37,061 bases of DNA from Gammaproteobacteria bacterium (GTDB taxonomy: Bacteria; Pseudomonadota; Gammaproteobacteria; Pseudomonadales; Pseudohongiellaceae), in assembly GCA_030682575.1 (NCBI GenBank), contig JAUXNX010000002.1, forward strand, positions 1 to 37,061, read 5' to 3'. Shown here piece by piece: positions 27,630 through 36,942 of this stretch. Positions within the stretch are counted from its first letter, which is position 1. Each line of letters begins with the position of its first letter. Made by a program: the position numbers and the translations under genes. Under the pieces are notes generated by a model. It did no database searches. It saw only the letters and a program-made list of their open reading frames with translations, and was not told the origin of the DNA.

Positions 27630-28571
27630 TTGGAAAAAGCTGAACAAACCATTGTTGTCAAACGCGTCAAGAAGGTTGCCGGGGGTGCGCACGGTGGCTC
27701 GTGGAAGATCGCGTTCGCCGACTTCGCACTCGCGCTGATGTCCTTCTTTCTGGTGCTGTGGCTCATCGAGTCCACCACCAATCTGGAGAAGATGGCGATT
27801 GCCGGCTATTTCTCTGACCCGACCAACCTCGGAGCTATCGGTGATGGCGGTACGCCTTACGTGCTGGACCTGCAAGGCCGCCCGCTCAACGTCACCAACC
27901 AGGGAATGAACCTCTCATTGGTACGGCAGGACGAAAGTACGCTGATAGATTCTCCCCCCGAGTTGGAGAATCCCGAGTTCGTGGAACTGGCCAGACTACG
28001 ACAGATCGAGGTCTTCGAAAGGATGCGCGGTGAACTGGAGAGCGAGATCAATCTGAACCAGCAGTTCGAATGGTTTCAGGACAGCGTGTCCTTCACGGTG
28101 ACGGAAGAGGGGCTGATGGTGCAGATCATCGACCGCGACAATCGTCCCCTGTTTGACAGAGGTCAGTCGCGATTACGGCCCTACGCGATGGAGATTCTCT
28201 GGACCATGGGCAGAATCTTTGGCACCGTGCCGAACAAGGTCAGCATCTTCGGGCATACGGACGGCATTCCATTCGGAGCCTCTGAGACTTACAGCAATTG
28301 GGAATTATCCAGTGATCGCGCCAACTCCGCCCGCAGAGCTCTTGCCGATGGTGGTGTCAGACCGGAGCAGTTTGCACAGATCATAGGTATGGCCGATTCG
28401 GTACCGCTGGATGCAGAGAATCCCCAGAACCCGGCCAACCGCCGGATCGTGATCATGATTCTGAACGAGATTGCCGAGGCCAGGCTTAATGATCAGTCGG
28501 AGAATGGCCGACAGGCTGGCACTCTCAATCAGGGATTGCTGCCAGAGGTGCCGCCGATAGAGATATTCTGA
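27630..28571 (+). CDS. motB: Flagellar motor stator protein MotB
   Basis: 313 residues from a TTG start. No ATG fits, since the conserved N-terminus VVKRVKKVAGGAHGGSWKIA begins at once. The proton-carrying Asp31 lies at the mouth of the single membrane helix (AFADFALALMSFFLVLWLIE). The C-terminal half is an OmpA-like peptidoglycan-binding domain with SIFGHTDGIPF and WELSSDRANSARRAL. It anchors the stator to the cell wall. It is co-transcribed with motA. Confidence 0.95.
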   Translation: MEKAEQTIVVKRVKKVAGGAHGGSWKIAFADFALALMSFFLVLWLIESTTNLEKMAIAGYFSDPTNLGAIGDGGTPYVLDLQGRPLNVTNQGMNLSLVRQDESTLIDSPPELENPEFVELARLRQIEVFERMRGELESEINLNQQFEWFQDSVSFTVTEEGLMVQIIDRDNRPLFDRGQSRLRPYAMEILWTMGRIFGTVPNKVSIFGHTDGIPFGASETYSNWELSSDRANSARRALADGGVRPEQFAQIIGMADSVPLDAENPQNPANRRIVIMILNEIAEARLNDQSENGRQAGTLNQGLLPEVPPIEIF

Positions 28572-28635
28572 TCCGGCCCGGGGGTGAGTGCAGTGGCCTG
28601 GACCAGGATTCAATCTCCTGTGCTGGAACTCAGGA

Positions 28636-29676
28636 TCAGGAATCGGGGTTCAGGGTGTTCAGCAACGAGAAATAGCTGGCAAGCCGCTCACGTGTGATGT
28701 GACCGTCCTCGACCGCCTGCAGCAACGCGCAACCAGGCTCCTGTTGATGGCTGCAGTCACGGAAGCGACACGCTCCCCGATAGGGATCAAACTCCGCAAA
28801 GCCATCGAAAATCATCTGCGAGTCCATGTGCCACAGGCCAAACTCACGAATGCCGGGTGAGTCGATCAGATCACCGCTACCGGGCAGATGGTAAAGCCGC
28901 GCCGCAGTCGTGGTGTGTGTGCCCTTGTCCTGACCTACGGACATGTCCCCTACCAGCGCATCGGTGTATTCCTCGGCGTCGCCACGCAGCGCATTCACGA
29001 GTGAGGACTTGCCAACTCCGGACTGCCCGACAAACACTACCGTCTGATCGGCCAGAAACGCCTTCAACTCATCAATCCCCATATCCTTCTTGCACGACAC
29101 GCGCAGTACCGGATAACCAATCCGCGTATAGATCGTGAGCATGGCTTCGATTTCCGTATCCCGTCCCACCATGAAGGCATCGACCTTGTTCAAGACGATG
29201 AGCGGACGCAGGCCCAGGTGCTCGGCCATCACGAGGTAACGGTCGATGAGGTTCGCGAAAGGTTGCGGTAGAGGTGCTATGACGATGGCCACGACGCTGA
29301 CGTTGGCGGCAATTGGTCGCAGTGTTGCCTGTTGATTGGGACGTGACATCAGGGAGGTGCGTTCCTGCAATGCCACTACCACGCCGCTGCAGTCGCTGTC
29401 TGCCTGCCAGATGACTCTGTCGCCAGTTGCAAGAGGTGGCAAATTGGTACGCTGAAAACAGCGGAAGATTCGACCGGCACTCTCTGCAGCCAGACTTTCG
29501 ATTTCCAACTGTTGACCATAATGACACATCACCAGCCCTGGAATTTCCGGCCCCAGCTCCTCGCCACTGATCTGCTCCACCGCACGGCTGTTGCTGCGCT
29601 CAAGGCGCGCCTGGCGCTGCTCCTGATTGCGGTTGATACGGCCGCGCTGCTGCTGACTGAGACGACGTTTGGTCAT
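28636..29676 (-). CDS. rsgA: Ribosome small-subunit-dependent GTPase RsgA (YjeQ)
   Basis: 346 residues. The GTPase is circularly permuted. The OB fold comes first, then G4 (VLNKVD), G1 (FVGQSGVGKSSLVNAL), and G3 (DSPGIREF). The C-terminal zinc finger is CRFRDCSHQQEPGC. The basic N-terminus MTKRRLSQQQRGRINRNQ is typical. It checks late 30S subunit assembly. The gene is divergent from orn, as in Pseudomonas and E. coli. Confidence 0.96.
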   Translation of the reverse strand: MTKRRLSQQQRGRINRNQEQRQARLERSNSRAVEQISGEELGPEIPGLVMCHYGQQLEIESLAAESAGRIFRCFQRTNLPPLATGDRVIWQADSDCSGVVVALQERTSLMSRPNQQATLRPIAANVSVVAIVIAPLPQPFANLIDRYLVMAEHLGLRPLIVLNKVDAFMVGRDTEIEAMLTIYTRIGYPVLRVSCKKDMGIDELKAFLADQTVVFVGQSGVGKSSLVNALRGDAEEYTDALVGDMSVGQDKGTHTTTAARLYHLPGSGDLIDSPGIREFGLWHMDSQMIFDGFAEFDPYRGACRFRDCSHQQEPGCALLQAVEDGHITRERLASYFSLLNTLNPDS

Positions 29677-29860
29677 GTAGGTGTGAAGACTGCCTGCTGG
29701 TGTTGATGAAGGTTGATGATAGCTGCAAGTGTGAGGCGGGCAGTTTACAGTAATTCCCTGCTACAATTCTCTGCCCCGTTCTCTGCCATGAGCGCGTCGG
29801 CCATTTTGGCCCCAAATTCGCTCCGATTTTCATACCATTCGTACCGACAGGACTCTCCGC

Positions 29861-30409
29861 ATGACTGCCATCGACAAGAAACAAACCCTCATCTGGATCG
29901 ACCTGGAAATGACTGGACTGGTGCCGGAGACAGATCGCATCATCGAGATCGCCACGCTGGTGACCGATGCCGACCTGAACGTGATTGCCGAAGGTCCGGT
30001 GCTGGCCGTGAAGCAGTCGGATGCCGCACTGGCGGGCATGGATGACTGGAATCAGAAGACCCATGGCGCTTCGGGCCTGATCGATCGCGTGCGTGCCAGT
30101 CTGCATGGCGATGCGGAAGCCGAAGCACTGACGCTGGAATTCCTGCAGAAATATTCCGAGAAACGCAGCTCACCGATGTGCGGCAACAGCATCTGTCAGG
30201 ATCGTCGCTTTCTGGCGCGCTACATGCCAACACTGGAAGACTTTTTCCACTACCGCAATCTCGATGTCAGCACGGTGAAGGAACTGGCGCGGCGCTGGCG
30301 TCCGGAAGTGCTGGCCTCGCTTACCAAGCAGGCCAAGCATCAGGCGATGGATGACATCAAGGATTCAATCGCGGAGCTGCAACATTACCGCGAGCATTTC
30401 ATCCGCTGA
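29861..30409 (+). CDS. orn: Oligoribonuclease
   Basis: 182 residues. DEDDh exonuclease signature: [10 protein letters not shown] (D, E), [11 protein letters not shown] (D) and [11 protein letters not shown] (H, D). It degrades 2- to 5-nt RNAs, including pGpG from c-di-GMP breakdown, to mononucleotides. The 3' end overlaps convergent queG by 25 bp. Confidence 0.97.
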   Translation: MTAIDKKQTLIWIDLEMTGLVPETDRIIEIATLVTDADLNVIAEGPVLAVKQSDAALAGMDDWNQKTHGASGLIDRVRASLHGDAEAEALTLEFLQKYSEKRSSPMCGNSICQDRRFLARYMPTLEDFFHYRNLDVSTVKELARRWRPEVLASLTKQAKHQAMDDIKDSIAELQHYREHFIR

Positions 30410-31458
30410 GCCAGCGCCCACGCCACATGCTCACGCACCAGTGCCGATGGATGTTCGCGTCGTGACTCCAGCGCCGCGACAATCTCAGGCGTTGTTGGCG
30501 CATTGCCCAGCGCCACCGCGAGATTGCGCAACCAGCACTCGTAGCCGATGCGGCGAATCGCCGAACCCTCGGTAAAGCGCAGAAATTCTTCCTCCGTCCA
30601 CGCGAACAGCTTCGTCAATTCCACATCATCCAATCCGTGGCGTGGGGAAAAATCCGGCTCGCTGCTCATACGTGTGAATTTGTTCCACGGGCAGATGATC
30701 TGACAATCGTCGCAGCCGAACACGCGGTTGCCCATCAGCGGGCGCAGCTCCACAGGAATCGCCGTGCGCAGTTCAATGGTGAGGTAGGAGATGCAGCGCG
30801 TGGCATCCAGCACGTTCGGCGCGACGAAGGCTTGCGTAGGGCAGATGTCGAGGCATGCCGTGCAGGAGCCACAGTGTGCAGTTGTCGGTTCGTCCACTGG
30901 CAGAGGCATATCCGTGAACAACTCCGCAAGGAAAAACCACGAGCCAGCCTGACGATTGATCAGCATGGTATTCTTGCCAATCCAGCCCATGCCGGCTTTC
31001 TCCGCGAGTGCACGCTCCAGCACAGGCGCGCTGTCCACAAATGCTCGATAACCGAAGGGGCCAGCTGCCTCACTTATCTGATCGGCCAGCTTCTGCAGAC
31101 GCTTGCGAATCAGCTTGTGGTAGTCACGGCCGCGCGCGTAGCGGGAAATGTAGGCCTTATCAGGCGTCTTCAATTCCGCGAGAGAGTTGGTGGTGGTGAG
31201 CGCATAGTCCATGCGCACACAGATGGCGCGTAATGTTCCCGGCACCAATTCAACTGGTTTCAACCGCAACGCGCTGTGGCGTTCCATGTAGTCCATCTCG
31301 CCGTGGTAGTGATGCGCGAGCCAGGATTCCAGATGGGGGCGGTACTGCTCCAGATCCACATCTGCAATCGCCACATCCTGAAAGCCAAGTTCGCGGCCCC
31401 AAAGTTTGATGTTGGTGGCAAGTTGGTGGAGATCAGGGTTCTGATTCACAGCTTGCAC
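30385..31458 (-). CDS. queG: Epoxyqueuosine reductase
   Basis: 357 residues. Two ferredoxin-like [4Fe-4S] motifs are visible ([16 protein letters not shown] and [11 protein letters not shown]), with the cobalamin-binding N-terminal domain before them ([18 protein letters not shown]). It carries out the last step of queuosine synthesis in tRNA, using B12. The start is GTG at 31458, with GGAG 5 nt upstream. It begins inside the end of the upstream aminotransferase gene (13-bp overlap), suggesting coupled translation. A second GTG at 31449 is possible. Confidence 0.95.
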   Translation of the reverse strand: MQAVNQNPDLHQLATNIKLWGRELGFQDVAIADVDLEQYRPHLESWLAHHYHGEMDYMERHSALRLKPVELVPGTLRAICVRMDYALTTTNSLAELKTPDKAYISRYARGRDYHKLIRKRLQKLADQISEAAGPFGYRAFVDSAPVLERALAEKAGMGWIGKNTMLINRQAGSWFFLAELFTDMPLPVDEPTTAHCGSCTACLDICPTQAFVAPNVLDATRCISYLTIELRTAIPVELRPLMGNRVFGCDDCQIICPWNKFTRMSSEPDFSPRHGLDDVELTKLFAWTEEEFLRFTEGSAIRRIGYECWLRNLAVALGNAPTTPEIVAALESRREHPSALVREHVAWALAQRMKCSR

Positions 31459-32585
31459 AGAATCTCCGCCGCCGCTTCCAGCGTCGAATCATCCTTGCAG
31501 AAGCAGAACCTCAGGAGTGTGTTTTGCGGCGCCTTTTCGTAGAACGGAGAAAGTGGAATGGCTGCCACACCCTTCACCTGTGTCAGATAATTTGCAAACT
31601 CGGCATCGCGCTGTGTACTGATGGCGCCGTAGTCCACCAACTGAAAATAAGTGCCGCGCGATGGTGTGAATGTGAAGCGCGAATTGCTGATCAGGCGGCA
31701 GAACGTGTCGCGCTTCTCTTCATAGAATGCTGGCAATTCCTTCGCATGCTCGGGGCATTCCTTCATGAAATCCGCAATCGCGTATTGAATGAAACTCGGT
31801 GACGTGAACGTGACGAACTGATGCACCTTGCGAAATTCTGTGGTCAGTGCAGGAGGAGCCACGCAATAGGCAAGCTTCCAGCCAGTGGCGTGATAGGTCT
31901 TGCCGAAGGAGAACACGGCGAAGCTGCGCTGGCGCAACTCTTCATGGCGCAACACACTCTCGTGAGTGCCACCGTCGTAGACCATGTGCTCGTACACTTC
32001 GTCGGAGATCACATAGATCTCGCGGCCGCGAATCAGTTCTGCCAGCGTGTGCATGTCCTGTGCACTGAACACGGCGCCACTGGGATTATGTGGTGTGTTG
32101 ATGATGATGAGGCGCGTGCGCTCCGTGATGTTGTCCTTCACCAGATTCCAATCCACGTGAAAGTCCGGCAGTGCCAATGGGATATGCACTGCAATCCCTC
32201 CTGCCAAGGTGATCGCGGGTACATAGGAATCATAGGCAGGGTCGAACACAATCACCTCGTCGCCGCTGCACACCGTCGCCTGCACCGCATCGAAGATCGC
32301 CTCGGTGGCGCCAGACGTCACTGTCACCTCCTGATCCATATCCGCATGGCAACCGTACAAGTCCAACACCTTCGCGGCAATCTGCTCGCGCAGCGCGGGG
32401 ATGCCGGTCATGGGTGGGTATTGGTTCTTGTGATCATTCAGATAATGGGCAACCAGCTCCCGCAGGCGCAGCGGGCAATCGAAGTCTGGAAAGCCCTGGG
32501 AAAGGTTGATGGCACCATGCTCCTGTGCCATTCTCGACATCACTGTGAATATGGTGGTACCGACATCGGGGAGTTTGCTGCGCAA
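31446..32585 (-). CDS. PLP-dependent aminotransferase, methionine-aminotransferase-like (YbdL type)
   Basis: 379 residues, fold type I class I/II. INLSQGFPDFDCPLRLRELV, NTPHNPSGAVFS, and the PLP lysine in FSFGKTYHATGWKLAY are seen. The sequence pattern and length match the YbdL/kynurenine-aminotransferase subgroup, which uses methionine and other amino acids with 2-oxo acids. It may salvage methionine from 4-methylthio-2-oxobutanoate. The exact substrate is inferred. It overlaps the start of queG. Confidence 0.85.
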   Translation of the reverse strand: MRSKLPDVGTTIFTVMSRMAQEHGAINLSQGFPDFDCPLRLRELVAHYLNDHKNQYPPMTGIPALREQIAAKVLDLYGCHADMDQEVTVTSGATEAIFDAVQATVCSGDEVIVFDPAYDSYVPAITLAGGIAVHIPLALPDFHVDWNLVKDNITERTRLIIINTPHNPSGAVFSAQDMHTLAELIRGREIYVISDEVYEHMVYDGGTHESVLRHEELRQRSFAVFSFGKTYHATGWKLAYCVAPPALTTEFRKVHQFVTFTSPSFIQYAIADFMKECPEHAKELPAFYEEKRDTFCRLISNSRFTFTPSRGTYFQLVDYGAISTQRDAEFANYLTQVKGVAAIPLSPFYEKAPQNTLLRFCFCKDDSTLEAAAEILCKL

Positions 32586-32776
32586 AATGGTCTCTCGCCT
32601 TGCTGAGCTTTAAGTAAGTTGGCGGCCAGTTTACCCGAACCCGCCTTCAACTCAACCGCAGGCAAAAGTACGCTCGCCGCATATGCCAATGTAACGAATC
32701 AGGTCGGAGATCGTCCTATATGGATGATTTCATCCCCTGAGAAGATCACACAGAACCTGACAAAGAATTGGAATCC

Positions 32777-35146
32777 ATGAAAAAAACAGCCGCAGACTCT
32801 GGAACACAGTCATCGCCTTTAGCAGAACCCAAGTTCATCTCAGAGGAGGGCCTGACCTCCAAACCCATATCCTCCCTGAAGCTGCTCAACCTCAATGCCG
32901 GTCGCGCCGCCATCCTGCACTATTTCGAGAACACCTGGGCCCTCACGGAAACCCTGTTCTCGGCACTGACCAGCGACGAAGCCTACTATCTGCGGCCTTA
33001 CCACAAGACCCGCCACCCGCTGATCTTCTATTACACCCATCCTGTCACCTTCTATATCAACAAGCTGATTGTGGCCGGGCTGATTACCGAGCCGGTCAAC
33101 AAACACTTTGAATTCCTGTTCGAGACCGGCGTGGACGAGATGAGCTGGGACGACCTGCACGAGGGAGACCAGAGCATCTGGCCAGCGCTGCAGGAAGTCG
33201 TCGACTACCGCCAGCAGGTCTTCCAGATCGTGCGCAACCTGATTCAGACGCACCCGATCTTCGACAAACCCATCACCATGGACAGCCCCGGCTGGGCACT
33301 GGTCATGTGTTTCGAGCATGAGCGCATCCACCTGGAAACCTCCAGCGTGCTCATGCGCGAGCTTCCCGCACACTACGTGAAGACCCCGGTGCACTGGCCG
33401 CAGGTCATGCTCCGGGATGACGTCCAGCCCAATACAAAACCCGTCGCTGGCGTGCACTTCCCAGCGGAGAACCCGCTGATCGGCGTGGCGCAGAGCAGTG
33501 TGCGACTCGGCAAACCGCGCGCCTGGCCCAGCTTCGGCTGGGACAACGAATATGGTGAAGACAAACGTCAGACGGCAGCTTTCAAGGCCAGCCAGCGCCT
33601 CATCAGCAATGGCGAGTTCTACGAGTTCGTCGCCAGCGGTGCCTATCTCGACGAACAATACTGGAGCAAGGATGGCTGGGGTTGGAGACGCTTCCGCAAC
33701 ACCCGTTGGCCCAGCTTCTGGGTGCAGGATGGCCCGGTCGGTTCCCATCAATTCAAGCTGCGCACCACGTTCAGCGTCGAAGACATGCAGTGGGACTGGC
33801 CCGCCGTTGTCAACTTCTATGAAGCCAAGGCCTATTGCGCCTGGCGCAGTACACGCGATGGCGTGAAGACCCCTTATCGTCTGCTGCAAGAGAGCGAGCA
33901 TCTGGCCATCCGCGAACCAGCGTTGCAGAACGCCTTCGATTGGCAGCCCGGAAAAGAGCCATTGCTGGATCTCGACCGCGTCATGGCCGATGAAGCCGAG
34001 CTTGCTGCGGGCTACGAGGTGAACAACAACCTGCACTTTGGCAGCGAAAGCCCCGTGGATCGCTTTGCCCCCAACAGCCTCGGCTTCAACGACGTGTTCG
34101 GCAACCTGTGGCAATGGTGCGAAGACACTTTCCATCCGCTGCCCGGCTTCCGCATTCATCCGTACTACGTGGACTTCAGCACTCCCTGCTTCGACGACCA
34201 GCACCAGATGATCCTCGGCGGCTCCTTCATCAGCACCGGCGATGAAGCCAGCATGTGGTCGCGCTTCCATTTCCGCCCGCACTTCTTCCAGCATGCCGGT
34301 TTTCGCATTGTGCAGAGCGAAGAGACCACTGCGCAGAAGAAGGATCGCTACGAATCTGATGCATTGCTTAACCAATACATGCTCTTCCACTGGGGCAGCG
34401 AAGCAGAGCAGCGCGACGAAGAGATCACATCGCGTGTTGGCCATCCACAAGTACAGCAGTTCGTGCCTGCCACTGTAGCGTTGGTGAATCACTTCGCGGC
34501 TGCGCGCAGCCGCGTGCTTGATCTGGGTTGTGCTGTGGGCCGTGCGAGCTTCGAACTGGCGCGCACGTTCAATGAAGTGATCGGCCTCGACTACAGTCAG
34601 GCCTTTATCGATGCGGCGAACACATTGAAAGCCGAAGGCAGACTTGAATATGTGCGTCACGACAGCGGCCGTTTCAGTTCTGCGCTGTGTGCGTTAGTCA
34701 ACACCGCCATTGATCGGGAACGTGTAGAGTTCGTCAATGGTGACGCCTCGGATCTGCGCGCGTCTGAATGGCAGAAACAGTCGCAGGATCGGTTACAGGG
34801 TCGCATGCAGGCCGTCATGCAGGGCTTCGATGCCGCGCTGCTGAGCAACCTGCTCTGTCGTCTGCCAGATCCTGCGGCGTGTCTGCGTCAGTTCGTGCAC
34901 GATGACAAGTTGCTCAATAAAAATGGCGTACTGGTTCTGTGTTCGCCCAACAGTTGGATGGAGCAATACACGCCGTCGGAGAATTTCATCGATGGCGACA
35001 GCAACGCAACTGCACTGGCCAAGCTTGGTGCAATACTCGAAGGGTTCGAATTGATCCACGAAGAAGATTTGCCATTCATGATTCGCGAACACCGTCGTAA
35101 GTATGAATACATCGTCAGTCAGGTGTCGGTGTGGAGGAAGAGATAA
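32777..35146 (+). CDS. ovoA: Ovothiol synthase OvoA (5-histidylcysteine sulfoxide synthase with methyltransferase domain)
   Basis: 789 residues from the ATG at 32777. An in-frame TTG at 32768 would add three residues. The N-terminal DinB-like helical domain carries the iron-binding HERIHLET motif (H-x3-H-x-E). The middle FGE-sulfatase/formylglycine-like domain includes NSLGFNDVFGNLWQWCEDTF and GGSFISTGDEASMWSRFHFR. The C-terminal ~220 residues are a SAM-dependent methyltransferase (RVLDLGCAVGRASFEL, GLDYSQAF). OvoA joins histidine C5 to cysteine with O2 and then methylates the thiohistidine. The separate lyase OvoB is not in the window. Ovothiol is an antioxidant thiol. The gene stands alone or is followed by the MgtC-like gene. 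Confidence 0.95.
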   Translation: MKKTAADSGTQSSPLAEPKFISEEGLTSKPISSLKLLNLNAGRAAILHYFENTWALTETLFSALTSDEAYYLRPYHKTRHPLIFYYTHPVTFYINKLIVAGLITEPVNKHFEFLFETGVDEMSWDDLHEGDQSIWPALQEVVDYRQQVFQIVRNLIQTHPIFDKPITMDSPGWALVMCFEHERIHLETSSVLMRELPAHYVKTPVHWPQVMLRDDVQPNTKPVAGVHFPAENPLIGVAQSSVRLGKPRAWPSFGWDNEYGEDKRQTAAFKASQRLISNGEFYEFVASGAYLDEQYWSKDGWGWRRFRNTRWPSFWVQDGPVGSHQFKLRTTFSVEDMQWDWPAVVNFYEAKAYCAWRSTRDGVKTPYRLLQESEHLAIREPALQNAFDWQPGKEPLLDLDRVMADEAELAAGYEVNNNLHFGSESPVDRFAPNSLGFNDVFGNLWQWCEDTFHPLPGFRIHPYYVDFSTPCFDDQHQMILGGSFISTGDEASMWSRFHFRPHFFQHAGFRIVQSEETTAQKKDRYESDALLNQYMLFHWGSEAEQRDEEITSRVGHPQVQQFVPATVALVNHFAAARSRVLDLGCAVGRASFELARTFNEVIGLDYSQAFIDAANTLKAEGRLEYVRHDSGRFSSALCALVNTAIDRERVEFVNGDASDLRASEWQKQSQDRLQGRMQAVMQGFDAALLSNLLCRLPDPAACLRQFVHDDKLLNKNGVLVLCSPNSWMEQYTPSENFIDGDSNATALAKLGAILEGFELIHEEDLPFMIREHRRKYEYIVSQVSVWRKR

Positions 35147-35150
35147 GCGA

Positions 35151-35636
35151 ATGCCCATCTGGGACACGATACTGAACACCATCGGCGCCGAATTTTCGGA
35201 CCTTTCCGATATCGAGATGGGTACACGCATAACGCTGCGCCTCTTGCTTGCTGCGCTACTGGGAGGAATGCTCGGCTATGAACGAGCATCGCAGGGAAAA
35301 GCCGCTGGCGTGCGCACGCATATGCTGGTGGCTCTCGGTGCAGCGTTGTTCGTCGTAGTGCCAGAGCAGGCCGGTGTAGCAGAGGACGCGATGAGCCGTG
35401 TGACACAGGGTGTGATTGCTGGGGTTGGATTTCTCTGTGCCGGCACAATTTTGAAGAGTGAGCGGGACACTGATGTAAGAGGACTAACCACAGCAGCAGG
35501 CATATGGTTGACCGCCGCCATCGGCGTGGCGGTGGGCGTTGGTTACGAGATCACTGCAATCATCAGTGCGCTGATGGTGTTGTTTGTTCTGAATGTCATA
35601 CCGAGCTCCAGTGACAAGAAATCTACGCAAGAGTAG
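35151..35636 (+). CDS. MgtC/SapB-family membrane protein
   Basis: 161 residues from the ATG at 35151, four bases after the ovoA stop. The frame is open upstream to 35103 but overlaps ovoA, and MPIWDTILNTIG is a normal start. Family motifs: LRLLLAALLGGMLGYERASQ followed by GKAAGVRTHMLVALGAALF, and GVIAGVGFLCAGTILK then VRGLTTAAGIWLTAAIGVAV. There are four to five membrane helices. It lacks the C-terminal ACT-like domain of full MgtC. The family is linked to Mg2+ limitation and ATP-synthase regulation in pathogens. The role here is unknown. Co-transcription with ovoA is likely from the spacing. Confidence 0.88.
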   Translation: MPIWDTILNTIGAEFSDLSDIEMGTRITLRLLLAALLGGMLGYERASQGKAAGVRTHMLVALGAALFVVVPEQAGVAEDAMSRVTQGVIAGVGFLCAGTILKSERDTDVRGLTTAAGIWLTAAIGVAVGVGYEITAIISALMVLFVLNVIPSSSDKKSTQE

Positions 35637-35643
35637 CGCTTCA

Positions 35644-36609
35644 TTAAAGTAATCCCAATCGATCCAATGGGCTTGCCGTTCCGGCATAGTGCTTCCCGAG
35701 CACATGAGTGTAGATTTGCGTCGTGCTGACGTCGTTGTGTCCCAGCAGCTCCTGCACGGTGCGGATATCAGTGCCGTTGGCCAGCAAGTGTGTAGCGAAG
35801 GAATGGCGAAACGTGTGAGTGCCGATCTTCTTCTGAGTCACCCCAGCATTCTTGACGGCAACAGCCAGAAATTTTCTCACCACCGAGTCATCAAGATGGT
35901 GGCGGCACAAGGTACCGTCGTAGGGATCGGCGCAAAGTCCTGATGATGGAAAAAGGAATGCCCACGCAGGAGATTTGAATGCGCTCGGATATTTCTTTGC
36001 CAACGCGGTAGGCAGCGAGCATCCAACACCTTGTTTGTTGTCCTTGGTTTGAATGGCAATGGCAGTTTCAATGCGCTGCTGCAATGGTGCAACCAATCCC
36101 GAAGCCAGCAATGTCTGCCGATCCTTTCGTCCTTTGCCATCCCGCACAGTGAGTGAGAGGCGGTCGACATCAATATCCTGCACGCGAAGCCGAAGACATT
36201 CAGAAACGCGCAAACCGCTGCCGTACAGCAGGCTGATGATCAATCGATTTCGCCCCTCCAGCTGATCAAGAATCAGCCCGACTTCTCTGACTGAAAGGAC
36301 ACACGGCAAGTGTCTCTGCTTGGAAGCCAGCGTAAAGCCCAGATCGCCCAACTCCACTTTGAAGTACTTGTGATAGAGATAAACCACTGCGTTCAACGCG
36401 ACCTTCTGCGTATTGACTGCCACCTTGCGCTGCACAGCAAGGTGCGTGAGGAATTCCTTCACTTCCCTGGCACCAGCCTCGGAGGGGTGACGTCTGTTGA
36501 TGAAGTAAATGTACTGCTTGATCCACTCCAGGTAGGTGTGTTCGGTTCTGATGCTGTAGCCGCGTAGGCGCATATCGGCGCGAATTGATTCCAGAAAGGG
36601 ACTTGTCAT
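35644..36609 (-). CDS. intI: Integron integrase IntI
   Basis: 321 residues from the ATG at 36609, with GAGG 5 nt upstream. The frame runs upstream to 36711, but MTSPFLESIRADMRLRGYS is the family start. It is a tyrosine recombinase with Arg134 (GSGLRVSE), Lys159/162 region, His265 and Arg268 (THTFRHSF), His291 and Tyr300. The H/R/H/Y spacing equals that of IntI1. The insert at ~200-245 (LAKKYPSAFKSPAWAFLFP and RHHLDDSVVRKFL) is the extra domain that marks IntI from phage integrases and XerCD. All catalytic residues are present and there is no frameshift, so the enzyme is probably active. It recombines attC with attI to capture gene cassettes. It points away from a probable array that starts to its right. 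Confidence 0.95.
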   Translation of the reverse strand: MTSPFLESIRADMRLRGYSIRTEHTYLEWIKQYIYFINRRHPSEAGAREVKEFLTHLAVQRKVAVNTQKVALNAVVYLYHKYFKVELGDLGFTLASKQRHLPCVLSVREVGLILDQLEGRNRLIISLLYGSGLRVSECLRLRVQDIDVDRLSLTVRDGKGRKDRQTLLASGLVAPLQQRIETAIAIQTKDNKQGVGCSLPTALAKKYPSAFKSPAWAFLFPSSGLCADPYDGTLCRHHLDDSVVRKFLAVAVKNAGVTQKKIGTHTFRHSFATHLLANGTDIRTVQELLGHNDVSTTQIYTHVLGKHYAGTASPLDRLGLL

Positions 36610-36849
36610 GGCAACCTCGTTATTGAGATGGACTACTTCATAGATAGGCTGAAGAAGGCGATCGGTCAAACCGGTTGCACGATTTGGGGCGGTGGAAGGG
36701 CCTGATTGCAAGGCGATAGCGCCATAAAGCCTTTTGGAATCAGGGCGTTATAGACGGCGCACGGTGGATAGTGTGCGCACGCTGATGATAATAGGGCGTG
36801 CACGCACGGGATTTCAGAGGAGGCGATGCGATCTTGTGTTTAACCGACT

Positions 36850-36930
36850 GTCTTTTGGGGGGATTCCGATTTAGACTCCCGTCAAACCAAAGACAAGGTG
36901 TGCGGGCACACTATACAAATGTTATAAGGC
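36850..36930 (+). other. attI: Candidate attI recombination site
   Basis: GTTATAAG at 36921 begins like the integron core site GTTRRRY but has T at the fifth base, so the match is imperfect. It lies on the cassette side of intI and 22 bp before the first cassette ORF, as expected for the junction between attI and the first cassette. The left limit of attI is a guess. Confidence 0.4.
36890..36918 (+). promoter_or_regulatory. Candidate cassette promoter (Pc) at the attI end
   Basis: AAGACA (36890-36895), a 17-bp spacer and TATACA (36913-36918) fit sigma-70 -35/-10 elements. A 14-bp inverted repeat, GTGTGC-GG-GCACAC, sits in the spacer and could be an operator. Transcription would start near 36925 and read the first cassette. 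Confidence 0.4.
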
Positions 36931-36942
36931 AAGGGCAGCATA

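Larger units (their letters stand above)
36610..36942. other. 333-bp region between intI and the first cassette ORF, including the probable attI
   Basis: No gene seen. The region contains the intI leader, three CG-rich palindromes (GTGCGCAC at 36773-36780, GCGTGCACGC at 36796-36805, and GTGTGC-GG-GCACAC at 36898-36911), a promoter-like pair at 36890-36918 and the recombination-site candidate at 36921. Integron attI sites lie in just this place, next to the divergent intI gene. Confidence 0.6.

Noticed and set aside
32840-34660. 606-codon open frame on the minus strand
   Set aside because: It runs antisense through ovoA and no family is recognised. The ovoA motifs on the plus strand explain the region.
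36610-36711. N-terminal extension of IntI to 36711
   Set aside because: The ATG at 36609 has a ribosome site and gives the usual IntI N-terminus and length.
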